DNA of 64,000 nt, from assembly GCA_017934545.1 (NCBI GenBank), contig JAGBJI010000005.1, positions 186,001 through 250,000 on the forward strand, in the 5' to 3' direction. Of this stretch, positions 8,645 to 18,416 are shown in pieces (the first letter of the stretch is position 1; the number at the start of each line of letters is the position of its first letter). Below the pieces are notes generated by a model. The model did no database searches and had not been told where the DNA came from. It saw only the letters and a program-made list of their open reading frames with translations. Made by a program: the position numbers and the translations under genes. The DNA is from Bacteroidales bacterium (GTDB lineage Bacteria > Bacteroidota > Bacteroidia > Bacteroidales > P3).

Positions 8645-10114
8645 ATGAAAAATCTTAAACAAATATTAGACGGAGTTAAGATAAACAGAATTATCAACGA
8701 AGACAATGCAAAAGAAATACAAGGTATTGCTTTTGACAGCCGTAAGGTTGAAGAGGGATATGTGTTTGTGGCGGAAAAAGGCGAACTTGCCGACGGACAT
8801 AGTTACATTTGCAGTGCCGTGCAATCAGGTGCAAAGGTTATAGTGTTGGACAATGCCTCTTATATGCCTGAAAGCAATGACAATACTTCAGTTACATACA
8901 TACTTACCGACGATTCTTCTTTGGCATTGTCGCAGATTGCGTGCAATTTTTATGACCGTCCGACAGAGAAACTTAAACTTGTCGGCATTACAGGCACAAA
9001 CGGCAAGACCACAACCGTGACTTTGCTGTACGAACTGTTCACTGCATTGGGATATAAATGCGGTAAAATATCTACCGTTGAGAATATTGTTGCGGGCAAA
9101 GTACTTCCTACACAAAGAACAACACCTGACAGCATAACTTTGAACAGATTATTCAGTGATATGGTGCAACAAGACTGCACTTATGTGTTCATGGAAGTCA
9201 GTTCACACGCCATTGTGCAGAACCGTATAGGCGGATTGCACTTTGCAGGCGGTATATTTTCAAATATAACTCTTGACCACTTGGATTATCATAAAACATT
9301 TTTGGCTTATATACAGGCAAAAAAAGCGTTTTTTGACAGGTTGGACAAAGATGCTTTTGCGTTGGTAAACGCTGACGATAAGAACGGGTTGGTCATGGTT
9401 CAGAACACAAAAGCCAAAGTTTATACTTACGGACTTTCGGGTGCGGGTTACGATTACAGAACAAAGATTATAGAATCTTCGTTTGAGGGTTCAGACTTGT
9501 TGATTGACGGCAAAGAAGTGTTTGTTCCTATGGTCGGTAGATTCAATGCGTACAATATTCTTGCGGTTTATGCCACTGCAATGTTGTTGGGTGCGGATAA
9601 ACAACAGGTGTTGACCGATATATCGTTGTTGAAAGCGGCTAAAGGACGTTTTGAGATATACAAACTGAAAAGCGGTGCGTATGCAGTGATAGACTATGCC
9701 CATACACCCGACGCCGTTGAGAATGTACTGAAAACCATAAATGACTGCAAAACCCAAGTTTCGCAAAAAGTTTATACAGTTATAGGTTGCGGCGGCGACA
9801 GGGACAAGAGCAAACGGCCTCTTATGGCAAAAATATCACAACAATTGAGCGATGTGTTGATATTAACCAGCGACAATCCGCGAAGCGAAAAGCCTGAAGA
9901 CATCATTAAAGATATGCAACAAGGACTTGTAAACACATCGGACACAAAAACTTTTACCGTTGCCGACAGAGCGGAGGCGATAAAACTAGCATGTACCATG
10001 GCTGAAAAGGACGATATAGTTCTTGTGGCGGGCAAAGGTCACGAAAATTACCAGGAAATATACGGAGAAAAACATCATTTTGATGACAAGGAAGAAGTAT
10101 TGAGATACATGTAA
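8645..10114 (+). CDS. murE: UDP-MurNAc-L-Ala-D-Glu:meso-diaminopimelate ligase
   Basis: This 489-aa Mur ligase adds the third amino acid of the peptidoglycan stem peptide. The ATP loop TGTNGKTT is at 116-123. The substrate-selecting motif DNPR is at 410-413, which in characterised MurE enzymes marks meso-diaminopimelate rather than lysine as the added residue. LDYHKTFLAYIQAKKAFF contains the region of the conserved central lysine. Length is normal for the family. Confidence 0.95.
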   Translation: MKNLKQILDGVKINRIINEDNAKEIQGIAFDSRKVEEGYVFVAEKGELADGHSYICSAVQSGAKVIVLDNASYMPESNDNTSVTYILTDDSSLALSQIACNFYDRPTEKLKLVGITGTNGKTTTVTLLYELFTALGYKCGKISTVENIVAGKVLPTQRTTPDSITLNRLFSDMVQQDCTYVFMEVSSHAIVQNRIGGLHFAGGIFSNITLDHLDYHKTFLAYIQAKKAFFDRLDKDAFALVNADDKNGLVMVQNTKAKVYTYGLSGAGYDYRTKIIESSFEGSDLLIDGKEVFVPMVGRFNAYNILAVYATAMLLGADKQQVLTDISLLKAAKGRFEIYKLKSGAYAVIDYAHTPDAVENVLKTINDCKTQVSQKVYTVIGCGGDRDKSKRPLMAKISQQLSDVLILTSDNPRSEKPEDIIKDMQQGLVNTSDTKTFTVADRAEAIKLACTMAEKDDIVLVAGKGHENYQEIYGEKHHFDDKEEVLRYM

Positions 10115-10141
10115 AAAGAAGAATATATTTTTAATAAAATT

Positions 10142-10197
10142 CTTTTCAGAAAAGAATTTTTTGTTTTCAGAAAAGAAAAAATTGTTTTCTGAAAAGG
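10142..10197. repeat. Phased palindrome array, TTTTCWGAAAA type (murE-mraY gap)
   Basis: Three units, TTTTCAGAAAAG at 10143 and 10164 and TTTTCTGAAAAG at 10185, are spaced exactly 21 bp apart. They fill the 133-base gap between murE and mraY, both on the plus strand. No promoter is obvious in this gap. Confidence 0.85.
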
Positions 10198-10247
10198 ATT
10201 TTGGGGAATATAGAAGCAATATTTAAAAACAGAAAAAACTAAAATAT

Positions 10248-11501
10248 ATGTTGTACTATTTGTTTGATTGGTTGGACAAAGAATTTGATTTTCCGGGTGC
10301 GGGAGTGTTCCAGTATATATCTTTCCGTGCGGCAGCGGCGGTAATAGTGTCTTTGCTTATCACCATTGTCTTCGGAGGCAGACTGATTGCTTATTTGAAA
10401 CGACGTCAGATAGGCGAAACGGTGCGGGATTTAGGGCTTGAAGGTCAGAAAGAAAAAGAGGGAACGCCTACAATGGGCGGATTGATTATACTTATGGGCA
10501 TACTGATACCCGTTTTGCTGTTCTGCAAGTTGGACAACATATATATAATTATAATGCTTATAACTACGGTATGGCTCGGCATTTTGGGTTTTGCCGATGA
10601 TTATATCAAGGTGTTCAGAAAAAACAAAAAAGGAATGAACGGCTGGGCCAAAATAGCGGGACAGGTGGCATTGGGAATTGTTGTCGGAAGCATGATGTAC
10701 TTCAACAGCGGAGTGGTGATTAAGGAAAAAAGCGATGTAGCCGAATACACGCAGACGCACAATCTGCAAGTGGAAACGGCATACGAGAAAGCCAAACAAC
10801 AATTCAACAAAGAAAGCAAGCGGAGTACCAAAACGACTATGCCGTTTGTTAAAGAACATGAGATAGATTACGGTAAACTGTTGAAATTTGTAGGCAAGGA
10901 TTACAAGGATTGGGCATGGATAGTGTTCATTCCTATTGTCATATTTATAATCACTGCGGTGAGCAACGGAGCCAATCTTACTGACGGAATAGACGGGCTG
11001 GCCACGGGAACAAGTGCAATAATCGGCTCCACGCTCGGTATATTGGCATGGGTAAGCGGTAACATTATTTTTGCCAACTACCTTAATATAATGTATATTC
11101 CGAACATCGGAGAACTTACTATATACATAGCGGCGTTTGTAGGGGCGACTGCAGGATTTTTGTGGTACAATACATTTCCTGCACAGGTATTTATGGGCGA
11201 TACGGGTTCGCTCAGCATAGGGGGAATTATAGCCGTATTGGCAATACTTATAAGAAAAGAATGGCTTTTACCTATCCTTTGCGGAATCTTTTTGTTGGAA
11301 AGTTTGAGTGTGATGATACAGGTAAGTTATTTCAAGTACACAAAAAAACGTTGCGGTGAAGGTCACAGAGTGTTTCTTATGACTCCTATCCATCACCACT
11401 TCCAAAAAAAAGGATGGCATGAGAGCAAGATAGTGCAAAGGTTTTTCCTTATATCAATAATACTTGCAGTTATAACTATAATAACATTGAAATTAAGATA
11501 G
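10248..11501 (+). CDS. mraY: Phospho-MurNAc-pentapeptide transferase MraY
   Basis: This 417-aa polytopic membrane enzyme transfers phospho-MurNAc-pentapeptide to undecaprenyl phosphate to form lipid I. Visible landmarks are [11 protein letters not shown], the acidic cluster [22 protein letters not shown], and [15 protein letters not shown] near the C-terminus. It is longer than the common 360-residue form because of a soluble insertion (about 155-205, rich in Lys, Glu and Gln) typical of Bacteroidota MraY. Confidence 0.95.
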   Translation: MLYYLFDWLDKEFDFPGAGVFQYISFRAAAAVIVSLLITIVFGGRLIAYLKRRQIGETVRDLGLEGQKEKEGTPTMGGLIILMGILIPVLLFCKLDNIYIIIMLITTVWLGILGFADDYIKVFRKNKKGMNGWAKIAGQVALGIVVGSMMYFNSGVVIKEKSDVAEYTQTHNLQVETAYEKAKQQFNKESKRSTKTTMPFVKEHEIDYGKLLKFVGKDYKDWAWIVFIPIVIFIITAVSNGANLTDGIDGLATGTSAIIGSTLGILAWVSGNIIFANYLNIMYIPNIGELTIYIAAFVGATAGFLWYNTFPAQVFMGDTGSLSIGGIIAVLAILIRKEWLLPILCGIFLLESLSVMIQVSYFKYTKKRCGEGHRVFLMTPIHHHFQKKGWHESKIVQRFFLISIILAVITIITLKLR

Positions 11502-11516
11502 AAAACGATAACGGAC

Positions 11517-12077
11517 ATGACAATAGAAGAATTGGCAATTCAATCTGACGGCAGAAAACTTTCGCAAAGAGGACAATGCACATACGACAATATACGCAAG
11601 ATGCGTAACGCTTCGCTTATGAGAAGTTTTCTTTGCCGCGGCGGCGGAACAATACCCGACAAGATTGCAACCATAGCGGGAGTTGACTACGTGGATGCTA
11701 CCTCTTTGAGAACGCTCAACCAAGCTTGGCTGATGTTTGAACGCAGTACCAAAAACATAATATGGATATTGAAGATAAACGGTTTGCTTCCGCAGAACAT
11801 ATCTTTGCTTAAAGACACATTGCAACGCAGAATAAGAAACATTATCCTGGTTTACGACGGCACAATGATAGAAAAAGAAACCGTAGACAGATGGAGCGGC
11901 AATCTGAACAATATAGTCCATATAGACAAAGCGGACAATTTGCGTCAGGCGTTGACATTGGCAAAAAGTACGGCGTTGACGGACGACAGGATAGTATTCA
12001 TGGAATTGGATGCAAAAAACATTGCGGACGTTGACAGGGACAGTGCGGAGTTTTCAGATATAGTTTTTTCTATGTAA
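11517..12077 (+). CDS. Degenerate MurD C-terminal-domain-like protein in the murD position
   Basis: This 186-aa protein occupies the slot between mraY and ftsW where murD normally lies. No Mur ligase ATP loop (GTNGKTT) or N-terminal UDP-binding domain exists. Residues about 55-180 follow the layout of a MurD C-terminal domain: GVDYVDATSLRTLNQAW aligns by eye with the family segment GIDFINDSKATNVNS, NIIWILKING with VLILGG.DKG, and LRQALTLAKSTALTDDRIVFM with AVEAAYKLAKKGETVLLSP. Active-site residues of those motifs (the SKATN Lys, the DKG) are not kept. The frame is open and codons look like its neighbours, so it may be a maintained non-catalytic protein. Alignment is by memory; homology is inferred. 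Confidence 0.65.
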   Translation: MTIEELAIQSDGRKLSQRGQCTYDNIRKMRNASLMRSFLCRGGGTIPDKIATIAGVDYVDATSLRTLNQAWLMFERSTKNIIWILKINGLLPQNISLLKDTLQRRIRNIILVYDGTMIEKETVDRWSGNLNNIVHIDKADNLRQALTLAKSTALTDDRIVFMELDAKNIADVDRDSAEFSDIVFSM

Positions 12078-12106
12078 AAAAGCGGACAATATAATCGAAA
12101 AAGGAA

Positions 12107-13291
12107 TTGAAAATAATTAAGTCTAAAATATTACAGGGTGATAAAATCATTTGGAGTGTTTATATACTGTTTATATTTATAAGCATTGTGGAAGTGTTTT
12201 CGTCAATGAGTAAAATGGTTATAGACACTTCCGACGGAAGTTATATGCCGATGTTGGTTAAACACTGCATGTTGTTGCTTACGGGATTTATATGCTGTTT
12301 TGTGGTTCACAAAACCGACTACACAAAACTATCAAGATACATGAACATTCTGTTAGTGTTCTCTGTAGGACTGTTGTTTGCAACACTTATCAGTGCAAAA
12401 ATAAGCGGCAACACATCGGCTGCACGTTGGATAAGCATTCCTTATGTAGGACAGTTCCAACCGTCCGAAATTGCCAAATACGTTATCATATTCTATCTTT
12501 CTTCTTTAATGGCTTCACACCAACAGGACATAGATTCCAAAGAGGTTTATTGGAGAATGATGATACCTTTGGGCATTGTGTGTCTGTTGATATTCTTCGA
12601 AAACTTTTCAACTGCGGTTCTTATCTTCGTAACTTGTTTTGTGCTTATGTTCATCGGCGGAGTTAACCGCAAACTGTGGCTTTATACATTGCTTGTATTA
12701 GTCGGTGTGATACTTTTGGCTGTACTTACCGCCCGCACGGCACCGCAAGTATTGAGTATGTTGCCAAGAGGCGACACTTGGGTTGCCCGTTTGCAAAATT
12801 TCGGCGACGACGACTATACGCAGATTACCCAAAGAAATCTTGCACTTATGGCCGTATCAACGGGAGGTCTGACAGGACGCGGAATAGGCAACACAATACA
12901 GGCACGTTTTCTGGACGAAGGACACAACGATTTTATTTTTTCCATTATTTTGGAAGAAGGCGGGATATGGTTCGGAACTTTTATTGTACTTTTGTATATA
13001 ATTTTGTTGTACAGAATGTTGAAAACCGCAAGGAATGCGTCGGGCTATTTCGGTTCTTTGGCATGTATAGGCATGGGATTGGTCATAACATTGCAGGCAT
13101 TTATCAATATGGCGGTAGCAGTGGGCATGGCACCGGTGACGGGACAAACCCTGCCGTTTATTTCTTACGGAGGAACTTCATTTGTATTTGCAAGTATATT
13201 TTTGGGAGTGATAATCAACATATCTAAAAAGAGCGGTCAGGACAACCGTGAAGAAGAAGTAAAAACGGAGGAAGAAATTTTGCAAAATTAA
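12107..13291 (+). CDS. ftsW: Septal peptidoglycan polymerase FtsW (SEDS family)
   Basis: This protein of about 394 aa has around ten membrane segments and is the SEDS glycosyltransferase that polymerises lipid II at the septum with FtsI. Typical segments are ARWISIPYVGQFQPSEIAK, NFSTAVLIFVTCF, GHNDFIFSIILEEGG and TGQTLPFISYGGTSF. The start appears to be TTG at 12107: an in-frame stop lies at 12092-12094 and the next ATG falls inside or after the first membrane segment. The C-terminal tail after ISKKS is charged and cytoplasmic. Confidence 0.93.
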   Translation: MKIIKSKILQGDKIIWSVYILFIFISIVEVFSSMSKMVIDTSDGSYMPMLVKHCMLLLTGFICCFVVHKTDYTKLSRYMNILLVFSVGLLFATLISAKISGNTSAARWISIPYVGQFQPSEIAKYVIIFYLSSLMASHQQDIDSKEVYWRMMIPLGIVCLLIFFENFSTAVLIFVTCFVLMFIGGVNRKLWLYTLLVLVGVILLAVLTARTAPQVLSMLPRGDTWVARLQNFGDDDYTQITQRNLALMAVSTGGLTGRGIGNTIQARFLDEGHNDFIFSIILEEGGIWFGTFIVLLYIILLYRMLKTARNASGYFGSLACIGMGLVITLQAFINMAVAVGMAPVTGQTLPFISYGGTSFVFASIFLGVIINISKKSGQDNREEEVKTEEEILQN

Positions 13292-13310
13292 AGCGTCGTT
13301 TTAAAAAATT

Positions 13311-13345
13311 CTTTTCTGAAAAGAAAAAATTGTTTTCAGAAAAGA
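13311..13345. repeat. Phased palindrome array, TTTTCWGAAAA type (ftsW-murG gap)
   Basis: Two units, TTTTCTGAAAAG at 13312 and TTTTCAGAAAAG at 13333, lie exactly 21 bp apart in the 126-base gap between ftsW and murG. Confidence 0.8.
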
Positions 13346-13417
13346 ATTTCGCAGAAAGTGTTTCTGTTTTTGCAATATGTTAATTGAGTAAAACACAACG
13401 ATATAAAACCAACAAAG

Positions 13418-14557
13418 ATGAGAGCGGTTATAAGCGGAGGAGGAACAGGCGGACATATATTTCCCGCAGTTGCAATTGCCAATGTAATCAAACAACACGA
13501 TGCAAATGCAGATATATTGTTTGTAGGTGCGGAAGGCAAGATGGAGATGCAGAAAGTTCCCCAACAGGGATACAAAATAGTAGGATTGAAAATAGCGGGT
13601 TTCCAACGCAAAAAACTTTGGAAAAATTTTTCCCTGCCGTTTAAAATGATTGCCTCGTCGCACAAAGCAGCGAAAATCCTCAAAGAGTTCAAACCCGATA
13701 TAGTTATAGGTGTGGGGGGCTATGCTTCGTGGGCAACACTTAAGCAGGCACAGAAATTGGGCATACCTACATTGTTGCAGGAACAAAACTCGTTGGCCGG
13801 AAAGAGCAATCAGATACTTTCAAAGAAAGCGGAAAAGATATGCGTTGCGTATGATAATATGGACAAATATTTTCCTGCATCAAAGATAGTGTTCACCGGC
13901 AATCCTGTAAGAAAGAGTATATCGCAGATAAGGGAAAACAGCGGAAATTTAAAGCATGAAGCCTTTGAAGAATTTGCCTTGCAACAGGGAAAACGCGTTG
14001 TTTTGGTTACGGGAGGCTCGCTCGGAGCGGGAACAATTAACAGATGTACACAGGAAAATCTGAAATATTTTATTGACAATGACATTCAACTGTTGTGGCA
14101 GACGGGAAAATTTTATTACAACGGCATAATGCAACAAACGGAATCCCTTTGCAACGAAAACCCAAAGGCAAAAGAACTTATCCGTGTATACGAATTCATC
14201 ACCGATATGAACAAAGCATATGCCGCAGCTGACGTAATCATTGCAAGGGCAGGGGCATTGACGGTAAGCGAACTTTGTTGTGTGGGCAAACCTACCGTAT
14301 TGGTTCCTTCACCTAACGTTGCCGAAGACCACCAAACCAAGAATGCCATGGCGTTGGTAGATAAAGACGCCGCCGTAATGATAAAAGATGCTCGATTGCA
14401 TGAAGAATATGTGACGGTGCTTGACGGTTTGTTCAGCGACAAAGAGAAAATGCAAACATTGGGTGACAATATATTGAAGTTGGGTATTGAAGATGCGGAC
14501 GAGAGAATATACAACCAAATAATTATGACGGTTAATAAACGTAACAATATAGCGTAA
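13418..14557 (+). CDS. murG: Lipid II synthase MurG
   Basis: This 379-aa GT-B enzyme adds GlcNAc to lipid I on the inner face of the membrane to make lipid II. The N-terminal GGGTGGH (7-13) and the following HIFPA loop bind the lipid-linked acceptor. IGVGGYASW, LQEQNSLAGKSN, VTGGSLGA and the donor-binding region ARAGALTVSELCCVGKPTVLVPSP are all present. The murC ATG follows five bases after the stop. Confidence 0.95.
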   Translation: MRAVISGGGTGGHIFPAVAIANVIKQHDANADILFVGAEGKMEMQKVPQQGYKIVGLKIAGFQRKKLWKNFSLPFKMIASSHKAAKILKEFKPDIVIGVGGYASWATLKQAQKLGIPTLLQEQNSLAGKSNQILSKKAEKICVAYDNMDKYFPASKIVFTGNPVRKSISQIRENSGNLKHEAFEEFALQQGKRVVLVTGGSLGAGTINRCTQENLKYFIDNDIQLLWQTGKFYYNGIMQQTESLCNENPKAKELIRVYEFITDMNKAYAAADVIIARAGALTVSELCCVGKPTVLVPSPNVAEDHQTKNAMALVDKDAAVMIKDARLHEEYVTVLDGLFSDKEKMQTLGDNILKLGIEDADERIYNQIIMTVNKRNNIA

Positions 14558-14562
14558 GGACG

Positions 14563-15945
14563 ATGAAAGTATATTTTTTGGGTATAGGCGGTATAGGAAT
14601 GAGTGCAATAGCACGTTATTGCAAAGCCAAAGGTTATGAAGTAAGCGGTTACGACCGTACGCCTTCGCCGCTTACAGAGCAATTGGAACAAGAGGGAATA
14701 AGCATTAATTATGATGACATTGCCGAAAACGTTCCTGCGGATGCCGATTTGGTCATATACACTCCCGCAATACCTGAAAACAGCGTACAATTGAATTTTG
14801 TCCGTTCGCACAATATTCCGTTGGAAAAACGTTCCGTTGCATTGGGACATATAACTGCGGACAAAAAAGTTCTCTCCGTTGCAGGAACTCACGGAAAGAC
14901 TACCACATGCGGTATGATTGCCCATATAATGAATACTTCCCCTGTTGGTTGCAGTGCATTTTTGGGCGGTATATTGAAAAACACGGGCAGCAATTTCATA
15001 TTTAACGAAAATTCTCCTTACGTTGTAGCCGAGGCGGACGAATATGACAGAAGTTTTTTGCAGCTTCACCCGCATATTTCGGTCATAACATCCATTGACG
15101 AAGACCATATGGATATATACAAAACATATGACAATCTGCACGGAGCGTTCGAACAATTCGCCTTACAGACGGATAAAGACGGTATGTTGTTGGTTAAAAA
15201 CCATCTGAATCGGTTAGAAGAAAAAGTAAAACACCTTACACCTTGGCATACATACTCTTTGTCGGATACGGAAAGCGACAATTATATTTGGAACATACGC
15301 ATAAGCAAAGGGTCTTATTATTTTGATTACAAAAATGAGGAGTGTGTGTGGTATGACATGCAGATGAAATATCCCGGAATACACAACGCAGAAAACGCCG
15401 TTGCGGCATTGACCGTCTGCAACCATGCCCTTAAAGAATGCGGTTACGGATTGAAAGAAAGGGAACAAATCTTAAGACAGGGATTGCTTACTTTTGAAGG
15501 CATGAAACGCAGATTAGATTTTGTATTACGCCGTGAGGGCAGAATACTTGTAGACGATTATGCACACCATCCGCAGGAAATTGCTTCTACAATAGAATCT
15601 CTGCGTCATATGTACCCCGATAAACATTTTACGGGCATATTCCAACCCCATCTTTACACAAGAACGCGTGATTTGGCAGACGGATTTGCACGCAGTTTGG
15701 AGCAATTGGACACGGTGATTCTGCTTCCTGTTTATCCGGCAAGGGAAGAACCGATAGCGGGAGTTGATTCGCATATGATATTGCGGCGGATTGACAAGAT
15801 GGATAAATATCTTGTCACCAAGCAACAGTTGTTTCCGTTGTTGGAAGCGTTGGAACCTGAATTTGTAATCACTTTCGGTGCGGGTGATATAGACCGTTTG
15901 GTCGGAGATATTGCAAAGACGTTGAACTGTATAGACGATGAATAA
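14563..15945 (+). CDS. murC: UDP-N-acetylmuramate:L-alanine ligase
   Basis: This 460-aa Mur ligase adds L-Ala to UDP-MurNAc. It has the N-terminal nucleotide-binding loop FLGIGGIGMSAIAR, the ATP loop GTHGKTT (108-114), the conserved EADEYDRSF with metal and substrate-binding acidic residues, and VDDYAHHPQEI in the C-terminal domain, typical of MurC. Its 3' end overlaps ftsQ by eight bases, so the pair is translationally close. Confidence 0.95.
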   Translation: MKVYFLGIGGIGMSAIARYCKAKGYEVSGYDRTPSPLTEQLEQEGISINYDDIAENVPADADLVIYTPAIPENSVQLNFVRSHNIPLEKRSVALGHITADKKVLSVAGTHGKTTTCGMIAHIMNTSPVGCSAFLGGILKNTGSNFIFNENSPYVVAEADEYDRSFLQLHPHISVITSIDEDHMDIYKTYDNLHGAFEQFALQTDKDGMLLVKNHLNRLEEKVKHLTPWHTYSLSDTESDNYIWNIRISKGSYYFDYKNEECVWYDMQMKYPGIHNAENAVAALTVCNHALKECGYGLKEREQILRQGLLTFEGMKRRLDFVLRREGRILVDDYAHHPQEIASTIESLRHMYPDKHFTGIFQPHLYTRTRDLADGFARSLEQLDTVILLPVYPAREEPIAGVDSHMILRRIDKMDKYLVTKQQLFPLLEALEPEFVITFGAGDIDRLVGDIAKTLNCIDDE

Positions 15946-16708
15946 AAAGGTATTGATAAAAGCGGGAATTATTACGGCGGTTGCCGTCATTGCATTGGCG
16001 GTTCCGTTGCTCACGGGTCTGATGAAAATATCGTCCGTTGAGTTGGAAATTCAATACCCCGACAATTCCGTTGTTATCAACCGACAGGATATAATGCAGG
16101 AGTTGACAAAAAAATACGGCGATTTCACTTCTTACAAAAGAAATCAGGTGAAAACTTCGGAAATTTCCGACTTTTTGAAAAAATACAACTTCGTTGAAAA
16201 GGCTACCGTTTCGGTTTCAATGACGGGCATATTGCGTATTACGGTCGTACAACGGTTGGCGTTGGTAAGGGTTTATACATCCAAAGGGCAGCAATACTAC
16301 ATAGACAGCAACATGAACACCGTTAATTCGCAGATACCGAACCAAACGGCCGATTGTTTCATTGCCAGCGGCAATATAACCGACAGACCTTACGGCAAAA
16401 TAGACACTGCAAGACATAAAGACGCATACAAAATTTATAAACTTGCACTTATGTTGCACCAAGACAGCGTATTGAGCGGATGGATAGCCGCCATAGTGAA
16501 ACAAAACAACTCTTGGTATTTGATACCTTCGCAAGGCGATTACACAATAACACTGGGCGATACATCGCAATGGCAACAGGAATTGGAGAAATTGCACTAT
16601 CTGTTTGATTATTCGTTCAGTAAAAACGGTTGGGCAGATTATGAAAACATTGATTTGAGGTTTCACAATCAGGCAGTGTGCAGCAAAAGACAACAGATTC
16701 AACAATAA
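15938..16708 (+). CDS. ftsQ: Cell division protein FtsQ (DivIB)
   Basis: This 256-aa bitopic protein has one N-terminal membrane segment (about 6-28) followed by a POTRA-like stretch (ISSVELEIQYPDNSVVINRQDI) and a beta domain containing YYIDSNMNTV. It fits the FtsQ/DivIB family of the FtsQLB complex. Sequence is divergent, as usual in Bacteroidota, and the position between murC and ftsA supports the call. It overlaps murC by eight bases. Confidence 0.88.
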   Translation: MNKKVLIKAGIITAVAVIALAVPLLTGLMKISSVELEIQYPDNSVVINRQDIMQELTKKYGDFTSYKRNQVKTSEISDFLKKYNFVEKATVSVSMTGILRITVVQRLALVRVYTSKGQQYYIDSNMNTVNSQIPNQTADCFIASGNITDRPYGKIDTARHKDAYKIYKLALMLHQDSVLSGWIAAIVKQNNSWYLIPSQGDYTITLGDTSQWQQELEKLHYLFDYSFSKNGWADYENIDLRFHNQAVCSKRQQIQQ

Positions 16709-16747
16709 ACAAATCAAAGTAAAGGAATAATTAATACAATAAATAAT

Positions 16748-18151
16748 ATGGAAAACACGACACAGCAACAGGGCAATTTTAAATCTTACGGTAATGACCG
16801 TATAGTTGTAGGTATAGATGTCGGAACTACAAAGATTGCGGTTTTTATCGGAAAGAAAGATGACAAAGGCAAGATTACCATCATCGGAATGGGCAAAACA
16901 CCGTCCGTAGGCGTTGAACACGGAGAGGTGAAAGTTATAACCAAGACCGCAGACAGTATAAAGATAGCGGTTGAACAGGCAGAAAAAAGATGCAACATCA
17001 AGGTCACCGAAGCGTATGTGGGAATTGCGGGACATAATATCAAGAACAGTTTGTTGAGAGGTACAAAAATAATCAAGGAAGATGACCATATAATAACGCA
17101 GGAAGACATTGACGAATTGTTGGAAGACCAATACAACATTTCCATGCCGCCGGGGGACAGCATTATAGACATAGTTCCGCAGGACTATATCATAGACGGC
17201 GAAACGGGAATACCCGACCCTGTTGGCAGAATAGGAAAAGTGATTGAGTGTAACTACAATCTTATCAGCGGGGACGAAACCAACGTCCACAATATCTACC
17301 GCAGCGTAAAACTTGCAGGATATAAAGTCAAGGGATTGATATTGGAGCCTATCGCAAGTGCCGAAGCAGTGGTCAACGCCAACGAAAAAGATGCGGGAAT
17401 ATGCCTTGTGGACATAGGAGGCGGCACTACGGACATGGCGATATTCCAAAACGGAATATTGCGTCATACGGCGGTGATACAACTTGCAGGAAACAGCATA
17501 ACCAACGACGTAAAAGATGCGTGCCGTATAATGCTCAACCAAGCCGAAGCACTTAAGACCCATTACGGAGATTGCCTTCAGACAGAGAAACAACAAAACA
17601 CGGTGATACAAATACCTGCCTTGCGGGGAAGGGAAAGCCGTGAGATAACGCTTTATATGTTGGCTGGAATCATCAAGGCAAGGGTTGAGATGATATTGCA
17701 GCAAGTGGACTACGAATTGAAGAACGATTCTTACGACAAGATGCTTATCGCCGGTATTGTGCTTACGGGCGGAGGTTCAAAGTTGCAACACATAGCCCAA
17801 TACACCGAATACATCACGGGAATTACCACCCGTGTGGGCGAACCCGACAGTACGTGGCTTTCGGAGAACGTTTCCGACAGTGCAGACCCTATCTATTCTA
17901 CGGGAATAGGCTTGGTGCTAAAAGGTTTTGAGTACGAACAAAAATTTGCCGACAACAATCCGGCATCTGCAGATGAAATCAAAACCGAGCCTGCGGAACC
18001 TAAAAAAGAAGAACCGGAAGATACGAAAACCGAAAGCGGAAAAGGCGGCAAAAAACCTAAAAAAGCCAAAAAACAAAAGGACGGAAACAGTCGTTTTATA
18101 GATAAAATAACCGACTTTTTTGCGAAATTTCTTAACGACACGGTAGAGTAA
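16748..18151 (+). CDS. ftsA: Cell division protein FtsA
   Basis: This 467-aa actin-like ATPase tethers FtsZ to the membrane. Phosphate and nucleotide loops VGIDVGTTKIAVFIG and CLVDIGGGTTDMAIF, and the adenosine-binding GIVLTGGGSKLQHI, are present, as is a 1C-like subdomain (KVTEAYVGIAGHNI). The C-terminus has a Lys/Pro/Glu-rich linker (about 405-445) and ends in the amphipathic helix SRFIDKITDFFAKFLND, the expected membrane-targeting tip. Confidence 0.95.
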   Translation: MENTTQQQGNFKSYGNDRIVVGIDVGTTKIAVFIGKKDDKGKITIIGMGKTPSVGVEHGEVKVITKTADSIKIAVEQAEKRCNIKVTEAYVGIAGHNIKNSLLRGTKIIKEDDHIITQEDIDELLEDQYNISMPPGDSIIDIVPQDYIIDGETGIPDPVGRIGKVIECNYNLISGDETNVHNIYRSVKLAGYKVKGLILEPIASAEAVVNANEKDAGICLVDIGGGTTDMAIFQNGILRHTAVIQLAGNSITNDVKDACRIMLNQAEALKTHYGDCLQTEKQQNTVIQIPALRGRESREITLYMLAGIIKARVEMILQQVDYELKNDSYDKMLIAGIVLTGGGSKLQHIAQYTEYITGITTRVGEPDSTWLSENVSDSADPIYSTGIGLVLKGFEYEQKFADNNPASADEIKTEPAEPKKEEPEDTKTESGKGGKKPKKAKKQKDGNSRFIDKITDFFAKFLNDTVE

Positions 18152-18178
18152 AAATCAGGCAATTACAAAGGGCAAAAT

Positions 18179-18236
18179 TCTTTTCAGAAAACAATTTTTT
18201 CTTTTCAGAAAAGAAAAAAATCTTTTCAGAAAAGGA
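18179..18236. repeat. Phased palindrome array, TTTTCWGAAAA type (ftsA-ftsZ gap)
   Basis: Three units start at 18181, 18202 and 18223 (TTTTCAGAAAAC or TTTTCAGAAAAG), spaced 21 and 21 bp. They lie in the 265-base gap between ftsA and ftsZ. The remainder of the gap to 18416 shows no gene and no clear TAnnTTTG box. Confidence 0.85.
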
Positions 18237-18416
18237 TTTTGCAAAAAGTGATTGAAATTTTGCAAACGGACTTTTCAACACTTTTGTGTTTATAAAAAAC
18301 AAATTGAATGTACAACCGTCAGTAAAATTATAAGTAATTTTACAAATTGAAAAGAAGTGTGTGCTTTGACGGAGCGATAAATTATATTACGAAACAAAAA
18401 AATAAATACTAATAAT

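Noticed and set aside
14116-17704. Long minus-strand open frames (346 and 495 codons) opposite murG-murC and ftsQ-ftsA
   Set aside because: They are antisense shadows of well-identified genes, rich in Cys, Tyr and Arg from complementary codons, with no recognisable motif.
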